Origin: JANMZR01 sp040385875
Lineage (GTDB): Bacteria; Bacteroidota; Bacteroidia; Cytophagales; Spirosomataceae
DNA: 34,530 bases
Assembly: GCA_040385875.1 (NCBI GenBank)
Contig: JAZKGO010000176.1
Span: forward strand, 1-34,530
Reading direction: 5' to 3'
In this document: positions 1 through 7,072 of the stretch, one piece after another
How the letters are laid out: every line of letters starts with the position of its first letter
Position numbering within the stretch: the stretch's first letter is position 1
Made by a program: the position numbers and the translations under genes
The notes under the pieces: generated by a model
What the model was told of the DNA's origin: nothing
The model's input: only the letters and a program-made list of their open reading frames with translations
The model's database searches: none

Positions 1-92
1 CCTCTCCTTTAAAAAAAAATTCTTTTATTTTTTTTTAAAATTGATCCAATCATTTTTTTAAGAATTTTTCACAAACAGTTTATTAAACATAA

Positions 93-1061
93 ATGAAATT
101 AGAAAAAAATATTCAATTATCGGCAAAAAATGTTCTCAAACAAGAAGCAGAAGCCATAATAAATATAATTAATTTAATTGACAATTCTTTTGAAACCTGT
201 GTTCGCCATATCCTAAGTTTAAAAGGGCGACTCGTAGTGACCGGAATTGGCAAAAGTGCCATAATTGCACAGAAACTCGTTGCCACTTTAAATTCAACCG
301 GTACACCCTCTCTTTTTATGCATGCCGCTGATGCTATTCATGGCGACTTGGGAATGATTCAACCAGATGATTCAGTATTAGTGATTTCAAAAAGTGGAGA
401 TACTCCTGAACTCAAAGTATTGGTGCCGCTTATAAAAAGGGCAGGTCAAAAATTGATTTGCATGGTTAGTAATACCCATTCTTTTCTCGCCAAACAATCT
501 GATTTTATATTGCCTGCCACCATCGAAACCGAAGCTTGCCCTTTAAACCTCGCACCAACCACCAGTACAACTGTGAGTTTGGCATTGGGCGATGCTTTGG
601 CAATTTGTCTTCTTGAACAGCGGGATTTTACATCGGCCGACTTTGGTAAATACCATCCTGGAGGGGCTCTTGGAAAAAAACTCTATCTTAAAGTTAACGA
701 TATTTTTCCAAATAATAGTTTTCCTGTGGTGCAAAAAAAATCTTCAATTAAAGATGTGATCATAGAAATTAGTGCCAAAAGGTTGGGTATTACTGTAGTA
801 ATGGATGAAAACGAAAACATGGCTGGGGTTATTACAGATGGCGATATCAGAAGAATGCTCGATAAATATGATGACCTGAAAGGGCTCGCTGCCGAAGATA
901 TTATGAACCAAAACCCAAAAACAATTGAGTATGACGAGTATGCTATAAATGCCTTAAACTATATTCAGGATAAAAATATTACTCAGCTCGTTGCGATGAA
1001 AAAAGACAAACCTGTAGGTATAGTTCACCTGCATGATTTGTTGAAAGAGGGATTGATTTAG
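93..1061 (+). CDS. kdsD: D-arabinose-5-phosphate isomerase (KdsD/KpsF family)
   Basis: This cytoplasmic enzyme converts ribulose 5-phosphate to arabinose 5-phosphate, the first step of Kdo synthesis for lipopolysaccharide. The 322 residues fit the family length. An N-terminal SIS sugar-phosphate domain (about residues 40-175) carries GIGKSAIIAQKL, HAADAIHGDLG and SKSGDTPEL. Two CBS domains follow (about 205-262 and 270-322), the first including the ITDGDIRRML segment. The family's usual HPGEASHGDLG stretch is changed to HAADAIHGDLG here, but the HGDLG core is kept. No Shine-Dalgarno sequence precedes the ATG. The upstream 92 bases are strongly AT-rich and belong to an intergenic region cut by the window edge. 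The next gene is convergent, so kdsD looks like a single-gene unit as far as can be seen. The family call is secure; I did not see other Kdo genes nearby. Confidence 0.95.
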   Translation: MKLEKNIQLSAKNVLKQEAEAIINIINLIDNSFETCVRHILSLKGRLVVTGIGKSAIIAQKLVATLNSTGTPSLFMHAADAIHGDLGMIQPDDSVLVISKSGDTPELKVLVPLIKRAGQKLICMVSNTHSFLAKQSDFILPATIETEACPLNLAPTTSTTVSLALGDALAICLLEQRDFTSADFGKYHPGGALGKKLYLKVNDIFPNNSFPVVQKKSSIKDVIIEISAKRLGITVVMDENENMAGVITDGDIRRMLDKYDDLKGLAAEDIMNQNPKTIEYDEYAINALNYIQDKNITQLVAMKKDKPVGIVHLHDLLKEGLI

Positions 1062-1119
1062 GATTTGTGTCTATTTTACTTTATGAAACCATTTAACAAT
1101 ATAATCATACAACAATTTA

Positions 1120-1731
1120 CTATTCATTAAACAAATAATGAATTCCAATTGAAACTATTATTATTTTCCGGCCAAAATAAATTGCCGAATAGGAGTCGTC
1201 ATAAAGGGGGTTAGTATTTTCCCTATCTGAGGAAATGACCCAATTATAACTGCCTTCAAAATGTGCCATCAGGTTGTCATTTAAATTATACAACAACCCT
1301 GCCTTAGGCTTGAACAGATAATTAGGTAGATTATTTTGAAAGTACTCATTGTTGGAGGGCAACTTGATAAGCTCTGATTTTACTTTGGTAATATTAAGGC
1401 CCAGCTCTATTCCCAAATAAGGACTAAAATTGCCAATGGGAAGGTGTTTTTCGAAACCCACACCAATTGATGAATTAATTCCTCTGCTTAACTTGCCAAA
1501 ACGCTCAACCGTTGAATGCACATTATGATAACTAAGTGAAAAGGCTGAACCAGGATTCGGAAAATAACGAAACTGCAATCCAAGCCCACCTTTAGATTTT
1601 TCGTCTGCAATATTTGATTGGGAATAGCTACCTACTAAACCCGCTGAAAATCGACCAACAAGTGTGCTATCTTGTGCAAAAATCTGGATGGAAACAAAAC
1701 AAAAAAGCAAAATTAGGATTGATTTGTGCAT
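1120..1731 (-). CDS. Small outer-membrane beta-barrel protein, function unknown
   Basis: The 203-residue product starts with a clear signal peptide (MHKSILILLFCFVSIQIFAQ, cleavage expected after the AQ). The rest alternates polar and aromatic or hydrophobic residues, with glycines at turns, as in small eight-stranded barrels. Examples are GLGLQFRYFPNPGSAFSLSYH, NFSPYLGIELGLNI and the closing strand IIIVSIGIHYLF. The protein ends two residues after that aromatic strand, with a final NE. This is the look of an OmpW/OmpX-like or porin-family barrel of Bacteroidota. Such proteins sit in the outer membrane and no specific role can be assigned. The gene is convergent with kdsD and divergent from the lipoprotein at 1920. 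No catalytic motif is visible. An outer-membrane barrel is well supported; any narrower name would be a guess. Confidence 0.7.
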   Translation of the reverse strand: MHKSILILLFCFVSIQIFAQDSTLVGRFSAGLVGSYSQSNIADEKSKGGLGLQFRYFPNPGSAFSLSYHNVHSTVERFGKLSRGINSSIGVGFEKHLPIGNFSPYLGIELGLNITKVKSELIKLPSNNEYFQNNLPNYLFKPKAGLLYNLNDNLMAHFEGSYNWVISSDRENTNPLYDDSYSAIYFGRKIIIVSIGIHYLFNE

Positions 1732-1839
1732 AGCTGTCTGAAAAATCTCCTTTGGTTTTTATGAATAGATTTTTCGAGCAAATTCATTAATTAAGTCATA
1801 AACATAGGTATAATTTTTACTTTTTAAAAATATTGCCCC

Positions 1840-1847
1840 TATATTTG
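1840..1847 (+). promoter_or_regulatory. Candidate -7 element TATATTTG before the small lipoprotein gene
   Basis: TATATTTG matches the Bacteroidota TAnnTTTG -7 consensus and lies 72 bases before the ATG of the lipoprotein gene. No TTTG -33 box is seen at the usual distance, so this is only half a promoter match in AT-rich DNA. Confidence 0.25.
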
Positions 1848-1919
1848 GTTAATAACAATAATATTTAAAAAATTATTGCCTGAAAAAAATAGCCTTTTAG
1901 TTATAAATACCAAAGTTTT

Positions 1920-2321
1920 ATGGTTTCAAAATTGAGACAACACCTTTTAGTCTTTTTAGTAATTGGGCTGATTGTTTTTTGCAATGCCTGCTCAAAAAAA
2001 CCGAAATTGGACGGATTTGATCTTGCAAAATGGACGTCGGATAAAGGTGGCTGTAGTGGCCAGAGAGCCAATCAAATAACAGAACTAAAAGGATTGAAAC
2101 AAGAACTTAAAGGCGTAAGCTCCAATGATATTTTGGAACTTTTTGGCCAACCAGATATACAAAGATTGAGCGAAAGAAACCAAGAATATTTTGTGTACTA
2201 TTTGGAAAAAGGCCCACATTGCGGCTCGTTAAGGCCCATTTCCGATGCCAAATCTGTAATATTTAGATTCAGCGCCATTAAGTTGGCAACAGAAATTACC
2301 TTTCAAAATGGAAGTCAATAA
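1920..2321 (+). CDS. Small lipoprotein, possibly BamE/SmpA-like fold
   Basis: The 133-residue product has a lipoprotein signal peptide ending in the lipobox CNAC, with Cys24 the predicted lipidated residue, so it should be membrane-anchored and periplasm-facing. After the linker, residues about 60-90 read as a helix followed by LFGQPD and then ERNQEYFVYYLE. A helix, a 'fGxPd' turn and an aromatic strand are the hallmarks of the SmpA/BamE-type two-layer fold. That is a pattern impression, not a proven homology. The mature part holds two further cysteines (GGCSGQ and PHCGS) that could form a disulfide. Convergent with the next gene, with only 8 bases between stop codons. Expressed alone. The lipoprotein call is strong; the function is unknown. 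Confidence 0.7.
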   Translation: MVSKLRQHLLVFLVIGLIVFCNACSKKPKLDGFDLAKWTSDKGGCSGQRANQITELKGLKQELKGVSSNDILELFGQPDIQRLSERNQEYFVYYLEKGPHCGSLRPISDAKSVIFRFSAIKLATEITFQNGSQ

Positions 2322-2329
2322 AAGTTTGA

Positions 2330-2668
2330 TTAATCAAATATCAAATTCAAGATTGAACTTGCAATTGAAATTACAAAACTGAAGATTAGTGGAGCAATAA
2401 ATCCAGAGACCGCAAAACCCTCAATAAAATAGTCGGCCATATAAATGATTACCACGTTGATTACCAACAAAAATAGCCCCAAAGTGAGAATGGTAATCGG
2501 GAAACTCAAAAGTTTCAAAACGGGTTTCACAAAGGTGTTAAGTAGCCCCAAAACCAGTGCCACTATTATGGCTGTTCCGTAGGCATCAACACTTACTCCT
2601 TGTATGTAAGTGGCACCTAACCAAACCGCAACCGCTGTTAAAAGCAATCTAATTATGTAATTAATCAT
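2330..2668 (-). CDS. Four-helix membrane protein of the phage-holin 4_2 / YvlD family
   Basis: This 112-residue protein is almost entirely hydrophobic and has four predicted transmembrane helices, at about residues 3-22, 30-50, 56-77 and 86-110. The segments AVAVWLGATYIQGV, VLGLLNTFVKPVLKLLSFPITILTLGLF and the short loop before helix 4 are typical of PF04020 (mycobacterial four-TM phage holin family, including YvlD). Despite the name, chromosomal members are not prophage genes, and their function is poorly known; some Gram-positive relatives belong to envelope-stress regulons. Nothing phage-like surrounds it. It starts 28 bases downstream of the hisIE stop on the same strand, so it may be the last gene of that unit. 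The ATG chosen is the only good start. Confidence 0.85.
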   Translation of the reverse strand: MINYIIRLLLTAVAVWLGATYIQGVSVDAYGTAIIVALVLGLLNTFVKPVLKLLSFPITILTLGLFLLVINVVIIYMADYFIEGFAVSGFIAPLIFSFVISIASSILNLIFD

Positions 2669-2696
2669 TGGGTAAATTTATCTTGTTTAGAAGTAT

Positions 2697-3287
2697 TTAT
2701 TTCAAATGTCTTTCACGAAGTACATCAATTATTTCGTCAAAGTCAACTTCTTTGGCTTCTAAAAGAATCAAATAATGAAAAAGTAAATCCGCCGCTTCGT
2801 TTTTGAATAGGTTTGCATCGTTGTCTTTGGCTTCAATCACCAGTTCAACCGCCTCTTCACCCACCTTTTGAGCTATTTTATTGATCCCTTTTTTGAATAG
2901 AGAGGCCGTATAACTAGAATCTTCTAGCGTTTCTTTTCTATTTCGAATCACTCCTTTCAAATGATTCAAAAAGGCTGCTTTTCCTTTATTTTGCTCGTTG
3001 AAACAAGTGTCTGATCCAGTATGGCAAGTAGGGCCAATGGGGTTTACTTTGACAAGAAGGGCATCGGCATCACAGTCTTCGGAATAACTGACCAACTCCA
3101 AAAAATTGCCCGAAGTTTCCCCCTTTGTCCAAAGCCTATTTTTTGATCTACTGAAAAAAGTCACCCTTTTTTCAGCAATTGTTTTTTCTAATGCTTCCTC
3201 ATTCATGTAGCCAACCATCAATACTTTATCCGTTTGGGCATCTTGTATGACAGCAGTTATCAGTCCTCCTCCTTTTTCAAAATTCAT
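2697..3287 (-). CDS. hisIE: Bifunctional phosphoribosyl-AMP cyclohydrolase / phosphoribosyl-ATP pyrophosphatase
   Basis: This fused enzyme performs steps two and three of histidine biosynthesis: removal of pyrophosphate from phosphoribosyl-ATP (HisE) and opening of the adenine ring (HisI). The N-terminal HisI half carries VLMVGYMNEEAL, FFSRSKNRLWTKGETSGN, the metal site SEDCDADALL and the zinc cysteines in GPTCHTGSDTCF. The C-terminal HisE half has SSYTASLFKKGINKIAQKVG, EEAVELVIEA and NEAADLLFHYLILL. I chose the ATG at 3287 (MNFEKGGG, 196 residues), because the upstream in-frame ATG at 3323 adds 12 residues not expected in the family and would leave only 11 bases after hisF. hisF lies immediately upstream on the same strand, so the two are probably co-transcribed. 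Confidence 0.95.
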   Translation of the reverse strand: MNFEKGGGLITAVIQDAQTDKVLMVGYMNEEALEKTIAEKRVTFFSRSKNRLWTKGETSGNFLELVSYSEDCDADALLVKVNPIGPTCHTGSDTCFNEQNKGKAAFLNHLKGVIRNRKETLEDSSYTASLFKKGINKIAQKVGEEAVELVIEAKDNDANLFKNEAADLLFHYLILLEAKEVDFDEIIDVLRERHLK

Positions 3288-3334
3288 TTTAATAGTATTA
3301 TTTAGTGGGGCAAAGCCGCCCATTTTCGTTTTTT

Positions 3335-4093
3335 TTAAACTCTCATATGTAATCCCCTATTAATCAAGTAATTCTTTAGTTCAGGGATTCCAATTTCTTT
3401 GAAATGGAAAATACTCGCCGCCAAAGCTGCATCTGCCTTTCCTTTGGTAAACACTTCGTAAAAATGCTCCATATTTCCCGCCCCACCTGATGCAATAATT
3501 GGAATATTAGCATTACCAGAGATGACAGAAGTTAATTCATTGGCAAAGCCATTTTTTGTGCCATCAGTATCCATTGAGGTGAGCAATATTTCTCCTGCTC
3601 CTCTATTCTCAACCTCTTTTGCCCAATCAATTGTGTTTAATTCTGTTGCTTTTCTGCCCCCATGGGTATGTACAATGTGTTGATGATTGTCCATTTGTCT
3701 GGTATCTATTGCCACCACAATACATTGCGAGCCAAATTCTAACGAAAGTTCATCTACTAACCTTGGGTTGCGCACCGCCGATGAATTAATGGAAATTTTA
3801 TCTGCCCCAGCATTTAATAAAGTGGCTACATCAGCAATAGAACTTATTCCACCTCCCACGCAAAAGGGAATATTAATTGCATGGGCTACCTTTTTTACCA
3901 ATTCGGCCAAAGTTTTTCTATTGTCAACTGTGGCCGTAATATCTAAGAAAACCAATTCATCTGCCCCTTCTTTTGCATAAATTGTTGCCAATTCAACTGG
4001 ATCTCCGGCGTCCCGCAAATCAATAAAATTAGTTCCTTTTACCGTTCGACCCTCTTTGATGTCAAGGCATGGGATAATTCGTTTTGTGAGCAT
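3335..4093 (-). CDS. hisF: Imidazole glycerol phosphate synthase cyclase subunit
   Basis: HisF is the (beta/alpha)8-barrel subunit that joins ammonia from HisH to PRFAR, giving imidazole glycerol phosphate and AICAR. All landmarks are present. The catalytic aspartates are Asp11 (PCLDIKEGRTVKG) and Asp130 (VVAIDTRQ), at the same positions as in the well-studied Thermotoga enzyme. The phosphate-binding segments FCVGGGI, NAGADKISINSSAV, GEILLTSMDTDGTKNGF and IIASGGAGN are also present. The 252-residue length is normal. The glutaminase partner hisH and hisA, usually the upstream neighbours in Bacteroidota, are not in this window. Upstream is a DUF4293 gene 77 bases away. hisF and hisIE thus form a detached two-gene remnant of the usual operon. 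Confidence 0.97.
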   Translation of the reverse strand: MLTKRIIPCLDIKEGRTVKGTNFIDLRDAGDPVELATIYAKEGADELVFLDITATVDNRKTLAELVKKVAHAINIPFCVGGGISSIADVATLLNAGADKISINSSAVRNPRLVDELSLEFGSQCIVVAIDTRQMDNHQHIVHTHGGRKATELNTIDWAKEVENRGAGEILLTSMDTDGTKNGFANELTSVISGNANIPIIASGGAGNMEHFYEVFTKGKADAALAASIFHFKEIGIPELKNYLINRGLHMRV

Positions 4094-4170
4094 TTAGTTG
4101 GGAAATTGGTTATTGGATAAATAGTTATTCGGCCAAATCCGAAATCGTATTTCCCAAATTGTAAATTTTT

Positions 4171-4644
4171 TTACCTCATTCGATCCGCCGACCGTACCAG
4201 ATTTTCGTCTCTTCTAATAAATCTATTGGCTATCATATTGGCCAGTAGCGCAGCACCTCCCGCATAAAAGCCCAACTCATATCTACCCTCAACATCTGGG
4301 TCAAAAGCTGGCATACCTTTTTTGAAAATATAGTAAAAAATTACCCCCATTACGATGGCAATAAACATTGAATTGACTGCTCCTAAAAGCATTTGCAACT
4401 TCCTGTTTTTGAACTGTGAAATGGAATAAATGGCGATTAAACCTGCAATTATGGCAAAAATCAAAATAAAAATGGAACTAATACTTTCAGTGCCAGTTGT
4501 TTTTATTTGATCCATAGTAATGGCATTGAGAATCACCCTCTCATTTGTATTGGCTGATGCTTTTGACCAAATAGTAGTACTGCTCACAACCCCCATACAG
4601 ATGGCTACAACTGCCATAAAAATTGTTTGTGCTCTTTGTAACAT
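4171..4644 (-). CDS. DUF4293 family membrane protein
   Basis: This 157-residue protein begins MLQRAQTIFMAVVAICMG, the typical opening of the Bacteroidota-specific DUF4293 family. It has four predicted transmembrane helices: about residues 5-24, 58-75, 84-108 and 125-140, with a polar extracytoplasmic loop between the first two. The C-terminus is basic (ANRFIRRDENLVRSADRMR), suggesting it is cytoplasmic. No enzymatic motif is visible and the family has no known function. It lies between the hisF-hisIE pair (77 bases downstream) and the PglD/NeuD-like gene (74 bases upstream) on the same strand, so it could belong to either unit or stand alone. Confidence 0.8.
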   Translation of the reverse strand: MLQRAQTIFMAVVAICMGVVSSTTIWSKASANTNERVILNAITMDQIKTTGTESISSIFILIFAIIAGLIAIYSISQFKNRKLQMLLGAVNSMFIAIVMGVIFYYIFKKGMPAFDPDVEGRYELGFYAGGAALLANMIANRFIRRDENLVRSADRMR

Positions 4645-4718
4645 AATAATTATTTGTAATGTTTATCTGTTTATTCTTAATTTTAAACTAATGAATGGAG
4701 TCCAAAAATACTTTTAAA

Positions 4719-5351
4719 TTATACTTTTGCCGCTGGGTTGCCAAATAGAGTAGCCTTATCTGCAACATCTGCAATCACTACTGAGCCTGCACCAATTCTT
4801 GCATTTTTTCCGATCTTAACTCCTGGCACAATTATCACTCCAGAACCAATAAAGGTACTCTCACCCACAGTTACGTTGGCACCAATGACAGCTTTGGGGC
4901 CTACCTGAACATAATCTCCTATTGTACTTTCTCTATCCAAAACTGCTCCTGAATGGATGATACAATGGTTGCCGATTATAGATTTTGCATTAATAATTAC
5001 TCCTGCCGACACCAGATTGCCATGCCCGATTTCCATTCCTAAACATAAAACTACAGTTTCGTGAATGGCGTTTACAGGCATCACATGCCTTCTATCCAAA
5101 AGCATTTGGGTGAGGTTTTTTTTCAATTTATTATCGTCAGTCGCCACAAAAGCTTCACATTTCTTTCCAATAAGTTTTAAAAAACCATCATCATCTGTAC
5201 TTCCTAAAATCGACACATCATCTATTTCGGTGCCATGAAGCTTTGTGTCATCCTCTAAAATTCCATAAACAACTACTTTATTTTTCTTGAAAATATCCAA
5301 AGCTACTGCTCCAAGACCTCCCCCTCCGAATATGATTACTGGATTCTCCAT
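4719..5351 (-). CDS. PglD/NeuD-like sugar O/N-acyltransferase family protein with altered active site
   Basis: The 210 residues show the two-part plan of PglD/NeuD-type acetyltransferases, which acetylate sugar nucleotides or sialic acid. A Rossmann-like N-terminal domain opens with VIIFGGGGLGAVALDIF and includes ILEDDTKLHG. A left-handed beta-helix of hexapeptide repeats follows from about residue 105 to 195 (IGNHCI, IGDYVQ, IGANVT, IGSGVI, IGKNAR, IGAGSV), and the protein ends with FGNPAAKV. In the family the catalytic base is the His of an 'A-(V/I)-x-x-H-(D/E)-C' segment; here the aligned stretch is AVLDREST, with Arg140 in its place. The acetyl-CoA site around VGPKAVIGANVTVGE also differs from the common SPGA form. 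It may therefore be a divergent transferase with another base or a non-catalytic relative. It begins one base after the M14 peptidase stop, so the two are almost certainly co-transcribed. Confidence 0.8.
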   Translation of the reverse strand: MENPVIIFGGGGLGAVALDIFKKNKVVVYGILEDDTKLHGTEIDDVSILGSTDDDGFLKLIGKKCEAFVATDDNKLKKNLTQMLLDRRHVMPVNAIHETVVLCLGMEIGHGNLVSAGVIINAKSIIGNHCIIHSGAVLDRESTIGDYVQVGPKAVIGANVTVGESTFIGSGVIIVPGVKIGKNARIGAGSVVIADVADKATLFGNPAAKV

Positions 5352-5352
5352 T

Positions 5353-6609
5353 TTATTTAATTATACTTCCATTTTTAACTGTAAAAAATACTTTCCCCTC
5401 TTTCAATATCTTAAAATCGGCTTTCTGGTCTAAATTTAATGGTTTTTCAGAAAAAAAATCCATTCCATTTACATCAATTTCTTCAATTCCAAAAAAAGTG
5501 GACAGATCACCAAGATCTTCGATATTTGACTTAACAGCAAATTTCTTTATCGAGTTCGATGCTACCTCTTCTTTGTTTATTCCAATATCCATTTTAATTT
5601 TTTTGCCACCCCAGCTCACATTTACATTTCTAATAAGCAAGTCAAAAAGCGATTTGGTGTTTTCTGGAATCAGATTATATTCCTCTATATTTTCCGTTTC
5701 ATAGGCTTTAGTAGCAATAGACGATAGGCTTATGAGAATTGACACAAAATTAAGTTTTCGGATAAATTGTTTTTCAGTATCCGCTCCATACCCTCCCGAT
5801 TCAACTAAAATTAGAGTGGTGCCCCATTTTTGAATATTATCACCAAAGGCTCTTGGCTCAAATTCGTCCGAAAAACGAGCTACCTGATTAGGAATGAAAT
5901 GCTGCAAAACTCTGTTCATTCCAACAATTAGTTGCATCGATCGCTTTCGGATGGGATTAATCTCTCTAGCTTCATTATAAGCTGTTGCTAAAAAAGCCAT
6001 TGTCGCTTGCTTTCCCGTATTGCCGACAGCATATCTGGGTGATTGGTCATGTAAATTAAACCCAAAATCAGGCTGTAATTCATTTTGAAGTTTCTTTAAT
6101 AAGAGAGCCTCTAGCGATTGCAACCTCAAAGCATCACGATTCAAATCAATTCCTAAAGCATTCCTTCTGATAAACTTCTCCGCACCATCTGGATTGAGCA
6201 TTGGTATGAAGTATAAGGTGGAGTTTTCTAAAATCTCATTCTTAAAATTCTCAAACTCTCCCTTTTCCTCAAAAAACTTGAAAATATCAAAGATTGCCAT
6301 GGTAGCCGTGGCTTCATTGCCATGCATTTGTGACCAAAGTAAAACTTTGATTGGGCCTGTTCCAATTTCTATTTGATTAATTGAACGGCCTTCCACTGAT
6401 TCTCCAATTTTTGAAACTGTAAAACCAGTTTTGCCCTTATATTTATTAATGAGCGGTTGAATATCCGAGTGGGAAAATCTTCTTTTTGATAGACCCACCT
6501 CAGCATATTTAATATGGCTTTCAAACAGACGATTCGCCGTATTTTGTGAATTTATTTCAAGTACGCTCATCCAATTGATTAGTATTATAAATAGCCCCAG
6601 CTTTTTCAT
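5353..6609 (-). CDS. Secreted M14-family zinc carboxypeptidase
   Basis: This is an M14 metallopeptidase. From the ATG at 6609 (MKKLGLFIIL, a signal peptide ending near residue 21) the mature 418-residue protein has the zinc ligands His96 and Glu99 in SQMHGNEATA, and His187 in FNLHDQSPR. Substrate-binding residues lie in MLNPDGAEKFIRRN and DLNRDA, and the general base Glu270 in LILVESGGYG. All catalytic parts are present, so it should be active on peptides or peptidoglycan-type amides in the periplasm or outside. The C-terminal 110 residues lack known motifs and may be an accessory beta-domain. A longer ORF starts at 6669 but would overlap fluC, lacks a signal peptide at its own N-terminus, and is less likely. 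The stop codon is one base from the start of the downstream PglD/NeuD-like gene. Confidence 0.9.
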   Translation of the reverse strand: MKKLGLFIILINWMSVLEINSQNTANRLFESHIKYAEVGLSKRRFSHSDIQPLINKYKGKTGFTVSKIGESVEGRSINQIEIGTGPIKVLLWSQMHGNEATATMAIFDIFKFFEEKGEFENFKNEILENSTLYFIPMLNPDGAEKFIRRNALGIDLNRDALRLQSLEALLLKKLQNELQPDFGFNLHDQSPRYAVGNTGKQATMAFLATAYNEAREINPIRKRSMQLIVGMNRVLQHFIPNQVARFSDEFEPRAFGDNIQKWGTTLILVESGGYGADTEKQFIRKLNFVSILISLSSIATKAYETENIEEYNLIPENTKSLFDLLIRNVNVSWGGKKIKMDIGINKEEVASNSIKKFAVKSNIEDLGDLSTFFGIEEIDVNGMDFFSEKPLNLDQKADFKILKEGKVFFTVKNGSIIK

Positions 6610-6626
6610 TTTAGCCAACTGGAAGG

Positions 6627-6992
6627 TTATTTTGTCAAATATATCCCCACAAAGGTAGCTAAAATACATAAAATCACATTGATAATGATATTCAAAAAGG
6701 CTTCTAAAGTTCTATTTGTTTGAATAAGTGCCAAAGTATCTGCACTAAAAGTTGAAAAGGTGCTGAATCCTCCGCAGAATCCAATCGCAATAAAATACCG
6801 AAAGTTGGTCGGTGATTTTAAGTTTAATTCAAGCCCCATAAATAGCCCCAAAATAAGGCTGGCGATTATATTTGCAAAAAGTGTGCCTAAAGGTACATGG
6901 AAAATTGACTGGATTGGCAAATATTTGCCCACAAAAAAGCGAGCCAAGCTGCCTAATCCCCCTCCTAAAAAAACTAATCCTAGTTGAGTCAT
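6627..6992 (-). CDS. crcB: Fluoride ion exporter FluC/CrcB
   Basis: The 121-residue protein has four transmembrane helices and the family signature: GGGLGSLARF (residues 10-19), PLGTLFANIIAS with the conserved Asn41, and GFCGGFSTFSTFS (71-83), which supplies the phenylalanines lining the fluoride pore and the central sodium site. Members form dual-topology homodimers in the inner membrane that let fluoride leave the cell. Length is normal. The stop is 17 bases before the chosen start of the M14 peptidase on the same strand, so it probably heads that three-gene unit. The gap up to the next gene (6993-7072) does not show a recognisable fluoride riboswitch. Confidence 0.95.
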   Translation of the reverse strand: MTQLGLVFLGGGLGSLARFFVGKYLPIQSIFHVPLGTLFANIIASLILGLFMGLELNLKSPTNFRYFIAIGFCGGFSTFSTFSADTLALIQTNRTLEAFLNIIINVILCILATFVGIYLTK

Positions 6993-7072
6993 TTATTTAT
7001 TAATCATAGTAAACCAAAATTCGGTTTTCAAACTTTCTTTTTTTCAACACTAATAATGTACTCTCCTTAAAA

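Noticed and set aside
2330..2668. 'Phage holin' family gene as a sign of a prophage
   Set aside because: PF04020 proteins are common chromosomal genes and there are no other phage genes, integrase or att-like repeats nearby.
6760..6987. Plus-strand frame opposite fluC, and similar antisense frames across the window
   Set aside because: These are shadows of well-supported genes, with no signal, motif or plausible promoter of their own.
6993..7072. Fluoride riboswitch in front of fluC
   Set aside because: The 80 bases between ispH and fluC contain no recognisable crcB-motif pseudoknot or conserved loops.
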